A program made the position numbers and the translations under genes. Positions 42,617 to 50,534 of a stretch of DNA of 63,594 bases are shown one piece after another; position 1 is the first letter of the stretch, and each line of letters opens with the position of its first letter. The DNA is taken from assembly GCA_003166865.1 (NCBI GenBank), contig PMUP01000053.1:37150-100743 (forward strand). Direction: 5' to 3'. This DNA comes from Bryobacterales bacterium (lineage in GTDB: Bacteria; Acidobacteriota; Terriglobia; Bryobacterales; Bryobacteraceae). Under the pieces are notes generated by a model. The model saw only the letters and a program-made list of their open reading frames with translations, did not search any database and was not told the origin of the DNA.

Positions 42617-42994
42617 CTATTCCGCCTTTGCCGTCTCCTTCTTGTTCGCAGCCACGGCCCGAGCGATACCTGTAGCGGCATTCGGTGCAGAGCCATCCTT
42701 GCGAGGACGCCCGCGCTTGAACTCGGGGTTGAAGCGACGATCTTCCGGGTTGATCTTCTGGGCCTCCATGTATGCCACCACGTCTTCCATTGAGTAGCGA
42801 ATGCAACGAGGCATCGGGATGTAGGGAATACCAACGCCCTTGCTCCGATTCTTTCGCAGCGTGGAGACGAGAATACCTGTCATTTGCTCTACTTCAAATT
42901 CATTCAAGTAAAAGCGGGGAACCGAGCGGTTGCGCTTGATGGCGGGCGCGTCAGCGGCGCTCTTCATCAATTGTTCGAGAACAGCAGCGGACAT
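42617..42994 (-). CDS. AlpA/excisionase-like HTH regulator
   Basis: 125 residues from the ATG at 42994; a longer frame to 43099 exists but looks non-coding. FYLNEFEVEQMTGILVSTLR, then RKNRSKG, PMPRCIRYSMEDVVAYME is the winged-helix AlpA/Xis pattern, followed by a basic tail (EFKRGRPRKDGS). Such proteins control integrase direction or expression. It lies between integrase II and the primase gene, the classic order in P4-like elements. Confidence 0.85.
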   Translation of the reverse strand: MSAAVLEQLMKSAADAPAIKRNRSVPRFYLNEFEVEQMTGILVSTLRKNRSKGVGIPYIPMPRCIRYSMEDVVAYMEAQKINPEDRRFNPEFKRGRPRKDGSAPNAATGIARAVAANKKETAKAE

Positions 42995-43285
42995 TGGGAT
43001 TGAAGTCTTCCTATGCCGCCAGTCCGGTATCGGGTTGTCGCCTATACAAATCAAAAGGCCCAATCCAGAGAGAACGGTTCTGCTGGCCTGTGCGGACACG
43101 CCGCAACCAGCTTGTTACCACTCATTCTTTGGATTGGGCCTTGAATCCGGCCTTACATCATCCAGGGGCTAGCGGCCACTGAGTGCCTGTCCCTGATCTA
43201 CGCCCCGCTTTGTTTTTAAGCGACCACGGAGCGGACTCTTCTAGTATCGCTCATCGTCCGCGCGAAAAAGAAGCGGGTATTTTCT

Positions 43286-44635
43286 TTATTTGGCCAAATG
43301 ATCCTGGATGTAAGCAGTGATCGTCTGCTGTCTCTCGCGCAGCGGACCCAGGAGCGCCCGCATGTAGGCGACGGTGATGCTCTTGGGCCGCTGATTGGCA
43401 AGGAATGCGATGTCTGTAAGGTTCACGCCCGCGAATTGCGCAAAGGTAATGTAGGAGTGACGCAGCGCGTGAGGTGAGAAGTGTTTCAAGAGATCATGGC
43501 GCTTCTCGGTTGGCTCTTCAATATGCTGACTGTCGCTGTCAATCGCCGGGAAGACCCAGGGCGAATCCGGGAATGCGGCATTGGTCATCTTGCACGCGCG
43601 CCGGGCCTTCAGCAGGTCCACGAGGAAGTCTGACAGCGGAACATAGAATGCTTTGCTGGCTCCGCCTTTGGGCGTTGGGACGAACACGGACGGCACGCCG
43701 TTCACCGCGCCCGTCAGGTCCACATCCTTCCACATCATTTCGCTCGTGGCTGTACTGCGGTTGCCGGTGAACAATGTGAACAATTGGAAATCGCGCCGGA
43801 TCGGATTGGGCAGCTTCATTACTGCGTCGTACCAAACTGGCAACTGCTCCAAGCTCAGCGCGGAATCCTTGGCGTGTTCCGGGTTCAACTCGATAGGCTG
43901 GAACTCCGGCAGTTTCAAGTGCGACTTCTTGACGCGGGCGTGCTTGTAGACGGCCCGGAACAACCTCACAGCGCCGTTAGCTGAGTAGGGTGCCGGTCCA
44001 CACGTTGCGCGGCGTCCGCGCCCGGCCTTCTTGGTTCGATCCCAGCCGCGCCGCGTCACCCGGTCATGAAGCGCCTCGATCAAATGCTGATTGGCGCCCA
44101 GCCACGTCATCGGCTTATCCATCAAATCGGCAAGATGCGTTTCGGCGATGTTCAGGTAGTTGTGAATGGTCTTGGCGCTCCGTTCCCGCTTGCGCTCGTA
44201 TAGGTGAGCGTTGAGAGCATCACGGAAGGTGAAGGCGTCCGTCTCCGCATCGATCAACCCTTGCAGCTTGCGCTGCTGCTTTTCATCGTTCGGGTTGATG
44301 CCGTTCTTCATCTGGACAATCGCAGCCATGGCCAGTTTCCGTGCGTCCTTAACGGTGATGGTATCGGCGCGCCCGAGGTTGACCATTACCGAGCGCCCGG
44401 CGATGTCGTGCTGGCAGTAAAAAGATTTGCTGGTGCGATGGCATAGGACAAAGAAGCCTCGGACTTCGGTGTCGTAGTAAAGCGCAGGCAGCTTCTCATG
44501 CGGTCCGAACACGGAGTCAGCACCTTGCAGCGGGAGATTTTTGACGTTGGCGTCCGTGAGTTTCAAACGTCCTTTGCGCCGCACTGGAGTGACGGGCGCG
44601 GGCATTTGAACAACATTGGAGGAGGGTTGTGGCAT
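43286..44635 (-). CDS. Tyrosine site-specific integrase (integrase II)
   Basis: 449 residues from the ATG at 44635 (AAGGAA upstream); 44677 is an alternative. N-terminal arm-binding domain (LYYDTEVRGFFVLCHRTSKS, GRADTITVKDARKLAM), core-binding region, and catalytic domain with R in FTGNRSTATSEMMW, HALRHSY and Tyr in ITVAYMRAL. The usual GH box before the tyrosine reads ANQRPKSIT, so one conserved position is changed. It lies about 180 bp from the tRNA 3' half at 44826 and should act on the anticodon-loop core. Direct repeats with GGAAAAC near 44775-44805 may be its arm sites. Confidence 0.9.
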   Translation of the reverse strand: MPQPSSNVVQMPAPVTPVRRKGRLKLTDANVKNLPLQGADSVFGPHEKLPALYYDTEVRGFFVLCHRTSKSFYCQHDIAGRSVMVNLGRADTITVKDARKLAMAAIVQMKNGINPNDEKQQRKLQGLIDAETDAFTFRDALNAHLYERKRERSAKTIHNYLNIAETHLADLMDKPMTWLGANQHLIEALHDRVTRRGWDRTKKAGRGRRATCGPAPYSANGAVRLFRAVYKHARVKKSHLKLPEFQPIELNPEHAKDSALSLEQLPVWYDAVMKLPNPIRRDFQLFTLFTGNRSTATSEMMWKDVDLTGAVNGVPSVFVPTPKGGASKAFYVPLSDFLVDLLKARRACKMTNAAFPDSPWVFPAIDSDSQHIEEPTEKRHDLLKHFSPHALRHSYITFAQFAGVNLTDIAFLANQRPKSITVAYMRALLGPLRERQQTITAYIQDHLAK

Positions 44636-44825
44636 GGCGATTGTTCCTTTCCTGGATGGCAGGATCATCGCCTCCATCGAGGCAATATCGAGGGTTTTGC
44701 AATCGCCAACAACCCGCGCGGGCTCAACAGCCCGGACCCGCCACTGCTCCTATTATACTGAAACTGAAGCACTTGGGGAAAACCGGGGGAACTCCCGGAA
44801 AACCCGGAACGGTTGGCCGGTATAC

Positions 44826-44870
44826 TTTGTAATCAGAGGGTCGGGGGTTCAAGCCCCTCCGCCAGCTCCA
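44826..44870 (+). pseudogene. tRNA-Thr(TGT) 3' half (attR)
   Basis: Starts at the anticodon loop (TTTGTAA TCAGAGG), continues through the variable loop and T-arm (GGGGGTTCAAGCCCCTC) to the acceptor strand CGCCAGC and an encoded CCA. The upstream sequence (GGCCGGTATAC) does not supply a D-arm or 5' acceptor strand, so no tRNA is rebuilt at this junction. Confidence 0.9.
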
Positions 44871-44886
44871 TATCGAATCCGCGCCC

Positions 44887-45636
44887 TCACCGAGCGTCCG
44901 GAACAATGTGCTCCAGATCCTGGTTGTTCTGATCGCACTCGGCTTCCATGATGCGCTCGTCGCGCGGCGGATGGCGCAGAACCAAGCGGTATTGCCATGC
45001 CTTGGTGAACACCTTGGGGTCCTCCATGGTCGCTTCGTAGCGAATCGTGCCGTCCGGTTGCAGCGTGTAGCGCTCCACCACGTGTAATTGATCGCTGTGA
45101 AAATGCCCAGCGCCGGGAAGCCACGTCTTGTCGTTGAATCCAGTCACGTCCACCACCAGCGTGCCGCCATCCCAGTGGCCCACCGAGTCGCCCATATAGG
45201 CCGGATCGAGTTCTTCCGGATGAGGCCGGCCCTCCGTCGGGATAATGCGGAAAATGTGGTTCGATTCGTAGAGAATATAAAGTTTATTCGGCGTCTGTGC
45301 AATCTCGAACGGCACCGGAATGCCGGTAATTCGCGGCACTCCGGCCATCTTGCAATGCACTGTGGGATCGTTGCGGTCGTCCGACGCCAACTGCTTCACC
45401 TTGGGCAGAGCCCAATCCTGATAAGGAGGCGGGCCCGCGGGCGGACCCCAGGTGCTCGATCGGCCCTCGCCTGGACGCACTTCGCCCGTTTCTCCAAACA
45501 AACTCACCCCGATAGCCTGCCAGATCCCGGACAAGTCAGGTTTGCCTGCGGATGCTTTACTTTGCCCGAATGCGCACACCGACGACGAAACCACTACCGC
45601 GGCCGCGATCAAAACGGAAGATCTTACGAGTCTCAT
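44887..45636 (-). CDS. Secreted acidobacterial protein of unknown function
   Basis: 249 residues from the ATG at 45636, which sits 7 bp after the stop of the upstream gene with AGGAG overlapping that stop. Signal peptide VLIAAAVVVSSSVCAFGQ. The mature part has KPDLSGIWQAIG, PVPFEIAQTPNKLYILYESN, GDSVGHWDGGTLVVDVTGFN and QLHVVERYTLQPDGTIRYEA, the same pattern as the element I gene at 24129. Probably periplasmic. It is paired with a DUF6152-like protein in one operon. Confidence 0.85.
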   Translation of the reverse strand: MRLVRSSVLIAAAVVVSSSVCAFGQSKASAGKPDLSGIWQAIGVSLFGETGEVRPGEGRSSTWGPPAGPPPYQDWALPKVKQLASDDRNDPTVHCKMAGVPRITGIPVPFEIAQTPNKLYILYESNHIFRIIPTEGRPHPEELDPAYMGDSVGHWDGGTLVVDVTGFNDKTWLPGAGHFHSDQLHVVERYTLQPDGTIRYEATMEDPKVFTKAWQYRLVLRHPPRDERIMEAECDQNNQDLEHIVPDAR

Positions 45637-45643
45637 CGGGCTC

Positions 45644-46039
45644 CTACTGCGCCGCCGGCGGCCCAAGGAAAAGCTTCTTGCCGTCAGGCAGAGTCACCTC
45701 GCGGCCGGCTATCCGATTGCTGCCATCTTTCGACCGCCAGCCAGTGACGGTGATGGTGTCGCTCTCTTTCAGGCTGCCCTGATGCCAGCCCGTGCGGCGC
45801 AGAGTATTGGGCGGATGACCCTCCAGCGCCCAGTTGATCACTTGACCATCCTCGCCCTTCACCGCCAGGTAAATGTAGACGTGCGGATTGCTCCAATCGA
45901 TCTTGGTCACCACGCCAGCCAGCGTGATCGGTTTCGTAACGTCGTATTCCGCGGCGAACGAATGATGCGCCTGGACTGGCGCCGACGCAGCCATGAAGCA
46001 AAGCCCCAGGATCGATGCCCACCAGACTCGTGAACGCAT
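45644..46039 (-). CDS. DUF6152-like secreted protein
   Basis: 131 residues from the ATG at 46039. Signal peptide VWWASILGLCFMAASAPVQA, followed by HHSFAAEYDVTKPITLAGVV and KIDWSNPHVYIYLAVKGEDG, the signature of this family, and a small OB-like beta domain (ITVTGWRSKDGSNRIAGREV). It is often found beside the secreted protein family encoded just downstream. Function unknown. Confidence 0.85.
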   Translation of the reverse strand: MRSRVWWASILGLCFMAASAPVQAHHSFAAEYDVTKPITLAGVVTKIDWSNPHVYIYLAVKGEDGQVINWALEGHPPNTLRRTGWHQGSLKESDTITVTGWRSKDGSNRIAGREVTLPDGKKLFLGPPAAQ

Positions 46040-46095
46040 AGGAACACAATACAGTGGTTGTTCCCGCAATTCAACCGTCGATCAAATTCTTGAAT

Positions 46096-46737
46096 ATGAT
46101 CGGTGTAGTGCTTGTATCGAGGGTAATCCGGCTGGTGCTTTGGTTGCTTGCCAACCTGTTCTTCAAAATACGCATTATCGGCGCGGACAACATCCCCGCC
46201 ACGGGCGGCGCGCTCCTCATTTCCAATCACGTCTCCTATGCTGACTCCATCCTGATCGGCTGCGCCACCCCGCGTTTCATTCGTTTCCTGATATGGCAGC
46301 CGTTGTACGACCTCAAATGGCTCAAGCCGTTCTGCCGCCTGTTGTTTGCCATCCCGCTCCCCACCCGTTCACCGAAGGAGTCGTTGCGTGCGCTTCGCAA
46401 CGCGCGCGCGGAACTCGAAAAGGGCAGTCTGGTTTGCATCTTCCCCGAAGGCGAGATGGCGCGCACTTCCCACATGAAGCCGTTCGAGCGCGGCGTCGAG
46501 GTCATTGCACGCGGCGTCGAGACCATTCCGGTGATTCCCATTTACCTCGACGGGCTGTGGGGGCACGCCCTCAGCCGCAAGGGCGGACGTGTGTTCGCGT
46601 CGCGCTTGACGCTGCGGTATCCCGTCACTGTAAATATCGGCGAGCCCATTACAGGCGAAGTTGACGCCGAACATCTCTATCAACGCGTCCTCGAACTCGG
46701 CACCGAGATTCAGACCGCACAAAGCGTTATCGAATGA
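46096..46737 (+). CDS. 1-acylglycerol-3-phosphate acyltransferase-like (PlsC family)
   Basis: 213 residues from the ATG at 46096 (the ORF opens at 46054). An N-terminal hydrophobic anchor (LVLWLLANLFF) is followed by the catalytic HX4D motif NHVSYAD, the substrate motif FPEGEMART, and PVIPIYLDGLWG. It transfers an acyl group to lysophospholipid at the inner membrane. It overlaps the MFS gene by 4 bp, so the pair may work together like the LplT-Aas lysophospholipid system; that link is inference. Confidence 0.88.
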   Translation: MIGVVLVSRVIRLVLWLLANLFFKIRIIGADNIPATGGALLISNHVSYADSILIGCATPRFIRFLIWQPLYDLKWLKPFCRLLFAIPLPTRSPKESLRALRNARAELEKGSLVCIFPEGEMARTSHMKPFERGVEVIARGVETIPVIPIYLDGLWGHALSRKGGRVFASRLTLRYPVTVNIGEPITGEVDAEHLYQRVLELGTEIQTAQSVIE

Positions 46738-47978
46738 AAGGCACCTGGTCGCGCGTTGCCCTCATCTCCCTCGGCGGGTTTTTCGAGTTCTACGATCTTT
46801 TCTTCACCGGCTACATCGCGCCCGGCCTGGTCCGCTCCGGCATCCTCACTCCCACCACTCCCGGCCTCTTCGGTACCACCGGCATCGCAGGCTTCGTCGC
46901 CGCCATGTTCGCCGGACTCTTCGTCGGCACCGCGCTGGTCAGCTTCGTCGCGGACCGCTTCGGCCGCCGGGTCATTTTTACGTATTCGCTGCTCTGGTAC
47001 ACGGTCGCCAGCGTCATCATGGCCTTCCAGCATGAAGTCTTCGGTCTCGATTTATGGCGTTTCATTTCCGGCATCGGCGTTGGCGTCGAGCTGGTCACCA
47101 TTGATGCCTATCTCACCGAGCTCGTGCCGGCCAACCTGCGTGGCCGCGCGTTCGCCATCAATCAAGCGATCCAGTTTTGCGCAGTCCCCGTGGTCGCACT
47201 ATTGGCCTGGCTGCTGGTCCCGCGCGCTCCGTTAGGACTCGATGGCTGGCGCTGGGTGGTGCTACTCGGCGCCGCCGGCGCGATCTTGGTTTGGTGGATC
47301 CGCCTCCGCGTTCCCGAAAGTCCCCGCTGGCTCGCTGAGCACGCGCGCGGAAAGGAAAACGTCGCGACCCAGGGCAGCTTCGCCGCAATGTGGCGGCCGC
47401 CTTACCGGACGCGCAGCATCATGCTCGTTATCTTTAATCTGTTTCAGACCGTCGGCTTCTACGGGTTTTCAAACTGGGTGCCGACGTTGCTGATCAAGCG
47501 CGGCATCGCCATCACCAGCAGCCTCGAATACACCTTCATCATTGCCATCGCCGCCCCATTCGGGCCGCTCCTGGCCGCCGCCATCGCCGATCAGCTCGAA
47601 CGCAAATGGCAAATCGTCGCGTCCGCGGCCGTCATCGCAGTGTCCGGCATCCTGTTCGGACAAATGACCGCTGCCGCGCTGCTCATCTTCTTCGGCGTGC
47701 TGCTCACGCTGGCGAACAACATCCTGTCGTTTTCCTGCCACGCCTACCAGGCCGAGCTCTACCCCACGCGCATCCGCGCCCTCGCCGTCGGCTTCGTCTA
47801 CTCCTTTAGCCGCATCTCCGTGGTCTTCAGCTCGTTTGTGATCGGATTTGTTCTCGATCGCTTCGGCGTCCCGGGCGTTTTCAGCCTCATCGCAGGCAGC
47901 ATGCTGATCGTGATGCTCGCCATCGGCTTGCTCGGCCCCCGCACCAACAACCTCGCCCTCGAAACGATTTCGCAATAG
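46734..47978 (+). CDS. MFS transporter (metabolite:H+ symporter type)
   Basis: 414 residues with 12 predicted membrane segments. The loop between segments 2 and 3 reads VADRFGRRV, the MFS signature. ELVPANLRGRAFAINQ and ELYPTRIRALAVGF are the two conserved loops of the sugar/metabolite symporter family. Starts in the ATGA overlap with the acyltransferase. The substrate is unknown: a dicarboxylate, an aromatic acid or a lysolipid are possible. Confidence 0.9.
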   Translation: MKGTWSRVALISLGGFFEFYDLFFTGYIAPGLVRSGILTPTTPGLFGTTGIAGFVAAMFAGLFVGTALVSFVADRFGRRVIFTYSLLWYTVASVIMAFQHEVFGLDLWRFISGIGVGVELVTIDAYLTELVPANLRGRAFAINQAIQFCAVPVVALLAWLLVPRAPLGLDGWRWVVLLGAAGAILVWWIRLRVPESPRWLAEHARGKENVATQGSFAAMWRPPYRTRSIMLVIFNLFQTVGFYGFSNWVPTLLIKRGIAITSSLEYTFIIAIAAPFGPLLAAAIADQLERKWQIVASAAVIAVSGILFGQMTAAALLIFFGVLLTLANNILSFSCHAYQAELYPTRIRALAVGFVYSFSRISVVFSSFVIGFVLDRFGVPGVFSLIAGSMLIVMLAIGLLGPRTNNLALETISQ

Positions 47979-48005
47979 CTTGCGCCCGTCCCAACGCCGC
48001 GCTCC

Positions 48006-48551
48006 CTAGTTCGACGAAGTTGCCTTTTGATTCTTAACCTGCAGCTCGTTCACCACCTGCTGCACATTCGGAACCGACGACGCGATGGTTTGTGCCTGCG
48101 CGCGCTTCGACTGAGAGTCGACCTCACCACTCAGCGTGACCACTTGATTATTGACCGCGTAATTTACGTTCTTGTGAAGCCTGTTTTGGAGCAGCGCCGC
48201 ATCCAGGTTCCCCTCGATGCCCTTGTCCAGATCGGAGTTCACTTTCTTGGCATCATGCTCGCCCGTCGGAATCACCGCAATCTGATCCGATACAACTTGG
48301 GTCCCCGCCATGGACTTCGCGATGGTTTCAGCTTGTGTCTTGTCGGCGTCCGCCGCCACGTGTCCACCCAGCGTTACGACGCCCTTATCGATATCCTGCT
48401 TCACCGAGACATCTTTGAGGCCAGCCTGATCGAGCGAAGTGCGGATGCCGCCAGAAACGTCCGCCGCCCTCGTGGTGTTCGTTGAGCACCCCGCCAAAGT
48501 CCCGACAACCACCACGGCCAGCAAGCCCAAGCACGGTTTGAGTCTTTTCAT
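48006..48551 (-). CDS. BON-domain lipoprotein
   Basis: 181 residues from the ATG at 48551, which has AAGGAG 7 nt upstream. Lipobox LAGC near residue 21. Two BON domains: about 40-100 (DVSVKQDIDKGVVTLGGHVA) and about 120-175 (NYAVNNQVVTLSGEVDSQSK). These bind membranes and often protect against osmotic or envelope stress. Divergent from the stress-type gene at 48781. Confidence 0.9.
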   Translation of the reverse strand: MKRLKPCLGLLAVVVVGTLAGCSTNTTRAADVSGGIRTSLDQAGLKDVSVKQDIDKGVVTLGGHVAADADKTQAETIAKSMAGTQVVSDQIAVIPTGEHDAKKVNSDLDKGIEGNLDAALLQNRLHKNVNYAVNNQVVTLSGEVDSQSKRAQAQTIASSVPNVQQVVNELQVKNQKATSSN

Positions 48552-48780
48552 ATTCTCTCCTTTTGAGACAACAGGGCCGATAAGGCACGAGAAGAGCCAA
48601 ACGCATATTCCAGCGGCGCTTACAGCCAAACGATCAAACGAGGCCAGACTTGCGACCACCTAAGGTCAGTTGACCGGGTTTGGTCAGTGCAATCTCGATC
48701 GAGCATGGCCGGCCAACTCTCTCCTTGGGATCGGCGGACTGGGCCTCCACATGCAGGACTTTGGTTGAGGAGACAAGATC

Positions 48781-49341
48781 ATGGCAGGAAAAAAGACAGC
48801 AGTATTTGGCATTTACCAAAACGACAAACAAGCGACACGGACCATCGATGACCTACTGGCGGCGGGGTTCTCGAGCGACGACGTCTCGGTCTTGCTCCCT
48901 GATGTCAGGGGCACGAAAGACTTTGCTCACGACAAGAATACAAAAGCGCCCGAAGGCGCCACTGCCGGAGTTACGACAGGCGGAGTGATTGGCGGAACTC
49001 TTGGCTTACTGGCCGGGATTGGCGTTCTTGCAATTCCCGGAGTCGGTCCGTTCATTGCGGCCGGTCCCATCATGGCTGCCCTAGCGGGCCTCGGAGTCGG
49101 CGGCGCGGTCGGCGGTCTGATTGGCGCACTGGTTGGGATGGGCATCCCCGAGTACGAAGCCAAGCGCTACGAAGGACACATCAAAGCGGGCGGAATTCTG
49201 CTTTCCGTTCACTGCGACACATCCCGGGAGATCGCTCTGGCCAAAGATCTACTGAAGCATACCGGCGCCCAGGATATTTCGTCCTCTGGCGAAGCTAGCG
49301 CCGACCTTCCAGTGACCGCCGAAGTCGCCGCGCACCGCTAG
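48781..49341 (+). CDS. General-stress-type membrane-associated protein
   Basis: 186 residues with a GAGGAG site. The N-terminus KTAVFGIYQNDKQATRTIDD, then LLAAGFSSDDVSVLLPD resembles the heat-induced YflT/GSP17M-like domain. The middle is a Gly/Ala-rich hydrophobic hairpin (GGTLGLLAGIGVLAIPGVGP, then LAGLGVGGAVGGLIGALVG). It ends with another alpha/beta segment (GGILLSVHCDTSREIALAKD). First gene of a three-gene set with two His-rich small proteins, probably induced by stress. Confidence 0.8.
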   Translation: MAGKKTAVFGIYQNDKQATRTIDDLLAAGFSSDDVSVLLPDVRGTKDFAHDKNTKAPEGATAGVTTGGVIGGTLGLLAGIGVLAIPGVGPFIAAGPIMAALAGLGVGGAVGGLIGALVGMGIPEYEAKRYEGHIKAGGILLSVHCDTSREIALAKDLLKHTGAQDISSSGEASADLPVTAEVAAHR

Positions 49342-49363
49342 TATCTCCACGGGAGGAAACACC

Positions 49364-49561
49364 ATGCACGACGCACACCTCAAAGCCGCCGAACAGCACG
49401 ACCTCGCGGCGTGCGCTCACCGTACCGCCGCCGAACATAACGAAAAAGGGGATAATGAAGCAGGAAGATGGCATGCGGAACGGGCGCTGGAGCACTCCAG
49501 TAACGCTTACAAACTTGCCAAGGAAGCGCACACCAAGTCGGGCCAAATAGCGGCCGTTTAA
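49364..49561 (+). CDS. Small His/Ala-rich protein (65 residues)
   Basis: A strong GGGAGG site precedes the ATG. The sequence is a helical array of His, Ala and Glu (AAEQHDLAACAHRTAAEHNE; AERALEHSSNAYKLAKEAHT). It resembles the first part of the next protein and lies 2 bp from it. Possibly a metal-binding or stress protein; no firm family. Confidence 0.7.
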   Translation: MHDAHLKAAEQHDLAACAHRTAAEHNEKGDNEAGRWHAERALEHSSNAYKLAKEAHTKSGQIAAV

Positions 49562-49563
49562 TT

Positions 49564-49911
49564 ATGTCCACTCGCTATAACGACGGATCGCATTACGAGA
49601 ATCACCAACAAGCCGCCGAGCTGCACGACATCGGCGCGCACGCCCATCGAGTTGCCGAGGAGAACGGAAACCAGGATCACCTGAGCGGGCACGAACAGTC
49701 GCGTCAGGCCCACGAGCACTCACCGGAAGCTCATCAGCACGCTCAGCCGGCGGCTCCTACGGTTGGACACGGTATCGCCGCGTTCGGACATGCCGACATC
49801 GCAGCTCTCGCTTATGCGCTCTGGCAAGCGAGAGGTTGTCCAGACGGATCACCCGAACAAGATTGGTTCCATGCCGCGGAACAATTGCGATCCCGAGCGC
49901 ACACAGCTTAA
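49564..49911 (+). CDS. DUF2934-type protein with His-rich N-terminus
   Basis: 115 residues, starting 2 bp after the previous stop. The N-terminal half is His-rich (SHYENHQQAAELHDIGAHAH). The C-terminus ADIAALAYALWQARGCPDGS, then PEQDWFHAAEQL matches DUF2934. The His-rich part repeats the style of the upstream small protein, so the two probably arose together. Function unknown. Confidence 0.78.
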   Translation: MSTRYNDGSHYENHQQAAELHDIGAHAHRVAEENGNQDHLSGHEQSRQAHEHSPEAHQHAQPAAPTVGHGIAAFGHADIAALAYALWQARGCPDGSPEQDWFHAAEQLRSRAHTA

Positions 49912-49925
49912 AGCCAGCTCGCACT

Positions 49926-50426
49926 TTAGGCGCGGTCCATCGAAATCGTGTAGTCGGACCACTCCACGATCTTGCCGGCCTGGAGGAAGAACACACCCAC
50001 GCCATGCCACATCTTCAGGGGACCGCCTTTGAAGTGGTCGTGGCGCTCGTTAAACACCATCGGACCCTTCGCGAAGGTTTCGATCACTTCAAAGCCCTGA
50101 ACCATGTCGAGAAATGATTTGATTCGGTCCATCACAGCTTGCCTGCCCTTGGTTGGTTCCTGCGTCTCCGTCATTCGGTAGGCGCAGTTCTCGGCGAAGA
50201 ACGACATAATCTTGTCGATATCGTGGCTCGGCCAAGCCGCGCAGAAATCGCTGACCACTTGAACATTCGCCTTTTCCGCTGCGGTCCATTCGGAGGCGTC
50301 GGCCGGCCTGGAGACGCAGGCCATTGTCGCCAACCCGAGTCCCGCAGTGCGCAGAGCAGATCGGCGCGTTTGGCTAGCCGAGGGTGAAGCGCTATTGGAT
50401 TTCATGGAGATCGTTTTGGTAAGCAT
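49926..50426 (-). CDS. Secreted limonene-1,2-epoxide hydrolase-like (SnoaL/NTF2 fold) protein
   Basis: 166 residues. The N-terminus has a twin-arginine-type signal (TRRSALRTAGLGLATMA). The mature fold has VVSDFCAAWPSHDIDKIMSF, FFAENCAYRMTETQEPTKGR and VGVFFLQAGKIVEWSDY, the pattern of the limonene-epoxide-hydrolase family in the SnoaL/NTF2 superfamily. It may hydrolyse an epoxide; the reaction is not proven. Convergent with the stress cluster. Confidence 0.82.
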   Translation of the reverse strand: MLTKTISMKSNSASPSASQTRRSALRTAGLGLATMACVSRPADASEWTAAEKANVQVVSDFCAAWPSHDIDKIMSFFAENCAYRMTETQEPTKGRQAVMDRIKSFLDMVQGFEVIETFAKGPMVFNERHDHFKGGPLKMWHGVGVFFLQAGKIVEWSDYTISMDRA

Positions 50427-50534
50427 TATTTGGCCTGAGACGTCCGGCGCCGCAGTTCATCGAAGAAATTCAGCAAAAATGTGACGTGAATGGACCTTTG
50501 GTTTACTTCCGACGCGGGTGTAGCAACCAGGGCC

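Larger units (their letters stand above)
16086..44839. mobile_element. Composite integrated region splitting tRNA-Thr(TGT)
   Basis: The 14-bp core TTTGTAATCAGAGG occurs at 16086-16099 and 44826-44839. Recombination between them removes about 28.7 kb and rebuilds a perfect tRNA-Thr with acceptor GCTGGCG/CGCCAGC and CCA. Inside are two tyrosine integrase genes (30927-32033, 43286-44635), remnants of other recombinases, a third tRNA 5' half at 32045 and an intact foreign tRNA-Thr. The region is best read as two tandem elements. Confidence 0.85.
32076..44839. mobile_element. Element II: integrative satellite- or plasmid-like element (about 12.8 kb)
   Basis: Runs from tRNA 5' half B to the 3' half at 44826. 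It carries a PrimPol-helicase, an AlpA-like regulator and integrase II in one direction, the usual core of P4-like satellites and integrative plasmids, plus a GIY-YIG nuclease, a terminase-small-subunit-like HTH protein and many small unknown genes. No capsid, portal, tail, large terminase or conjugation gene is visible. It also carries an intact tRNA-Thr(TGT). Confidence 0.75.

Noticed and set aside
32076-44839. Complete prophage
   Set aside because: No capsid, portal, large terminase or tail gene; the terminase-small-like protein alone does not make a phage.
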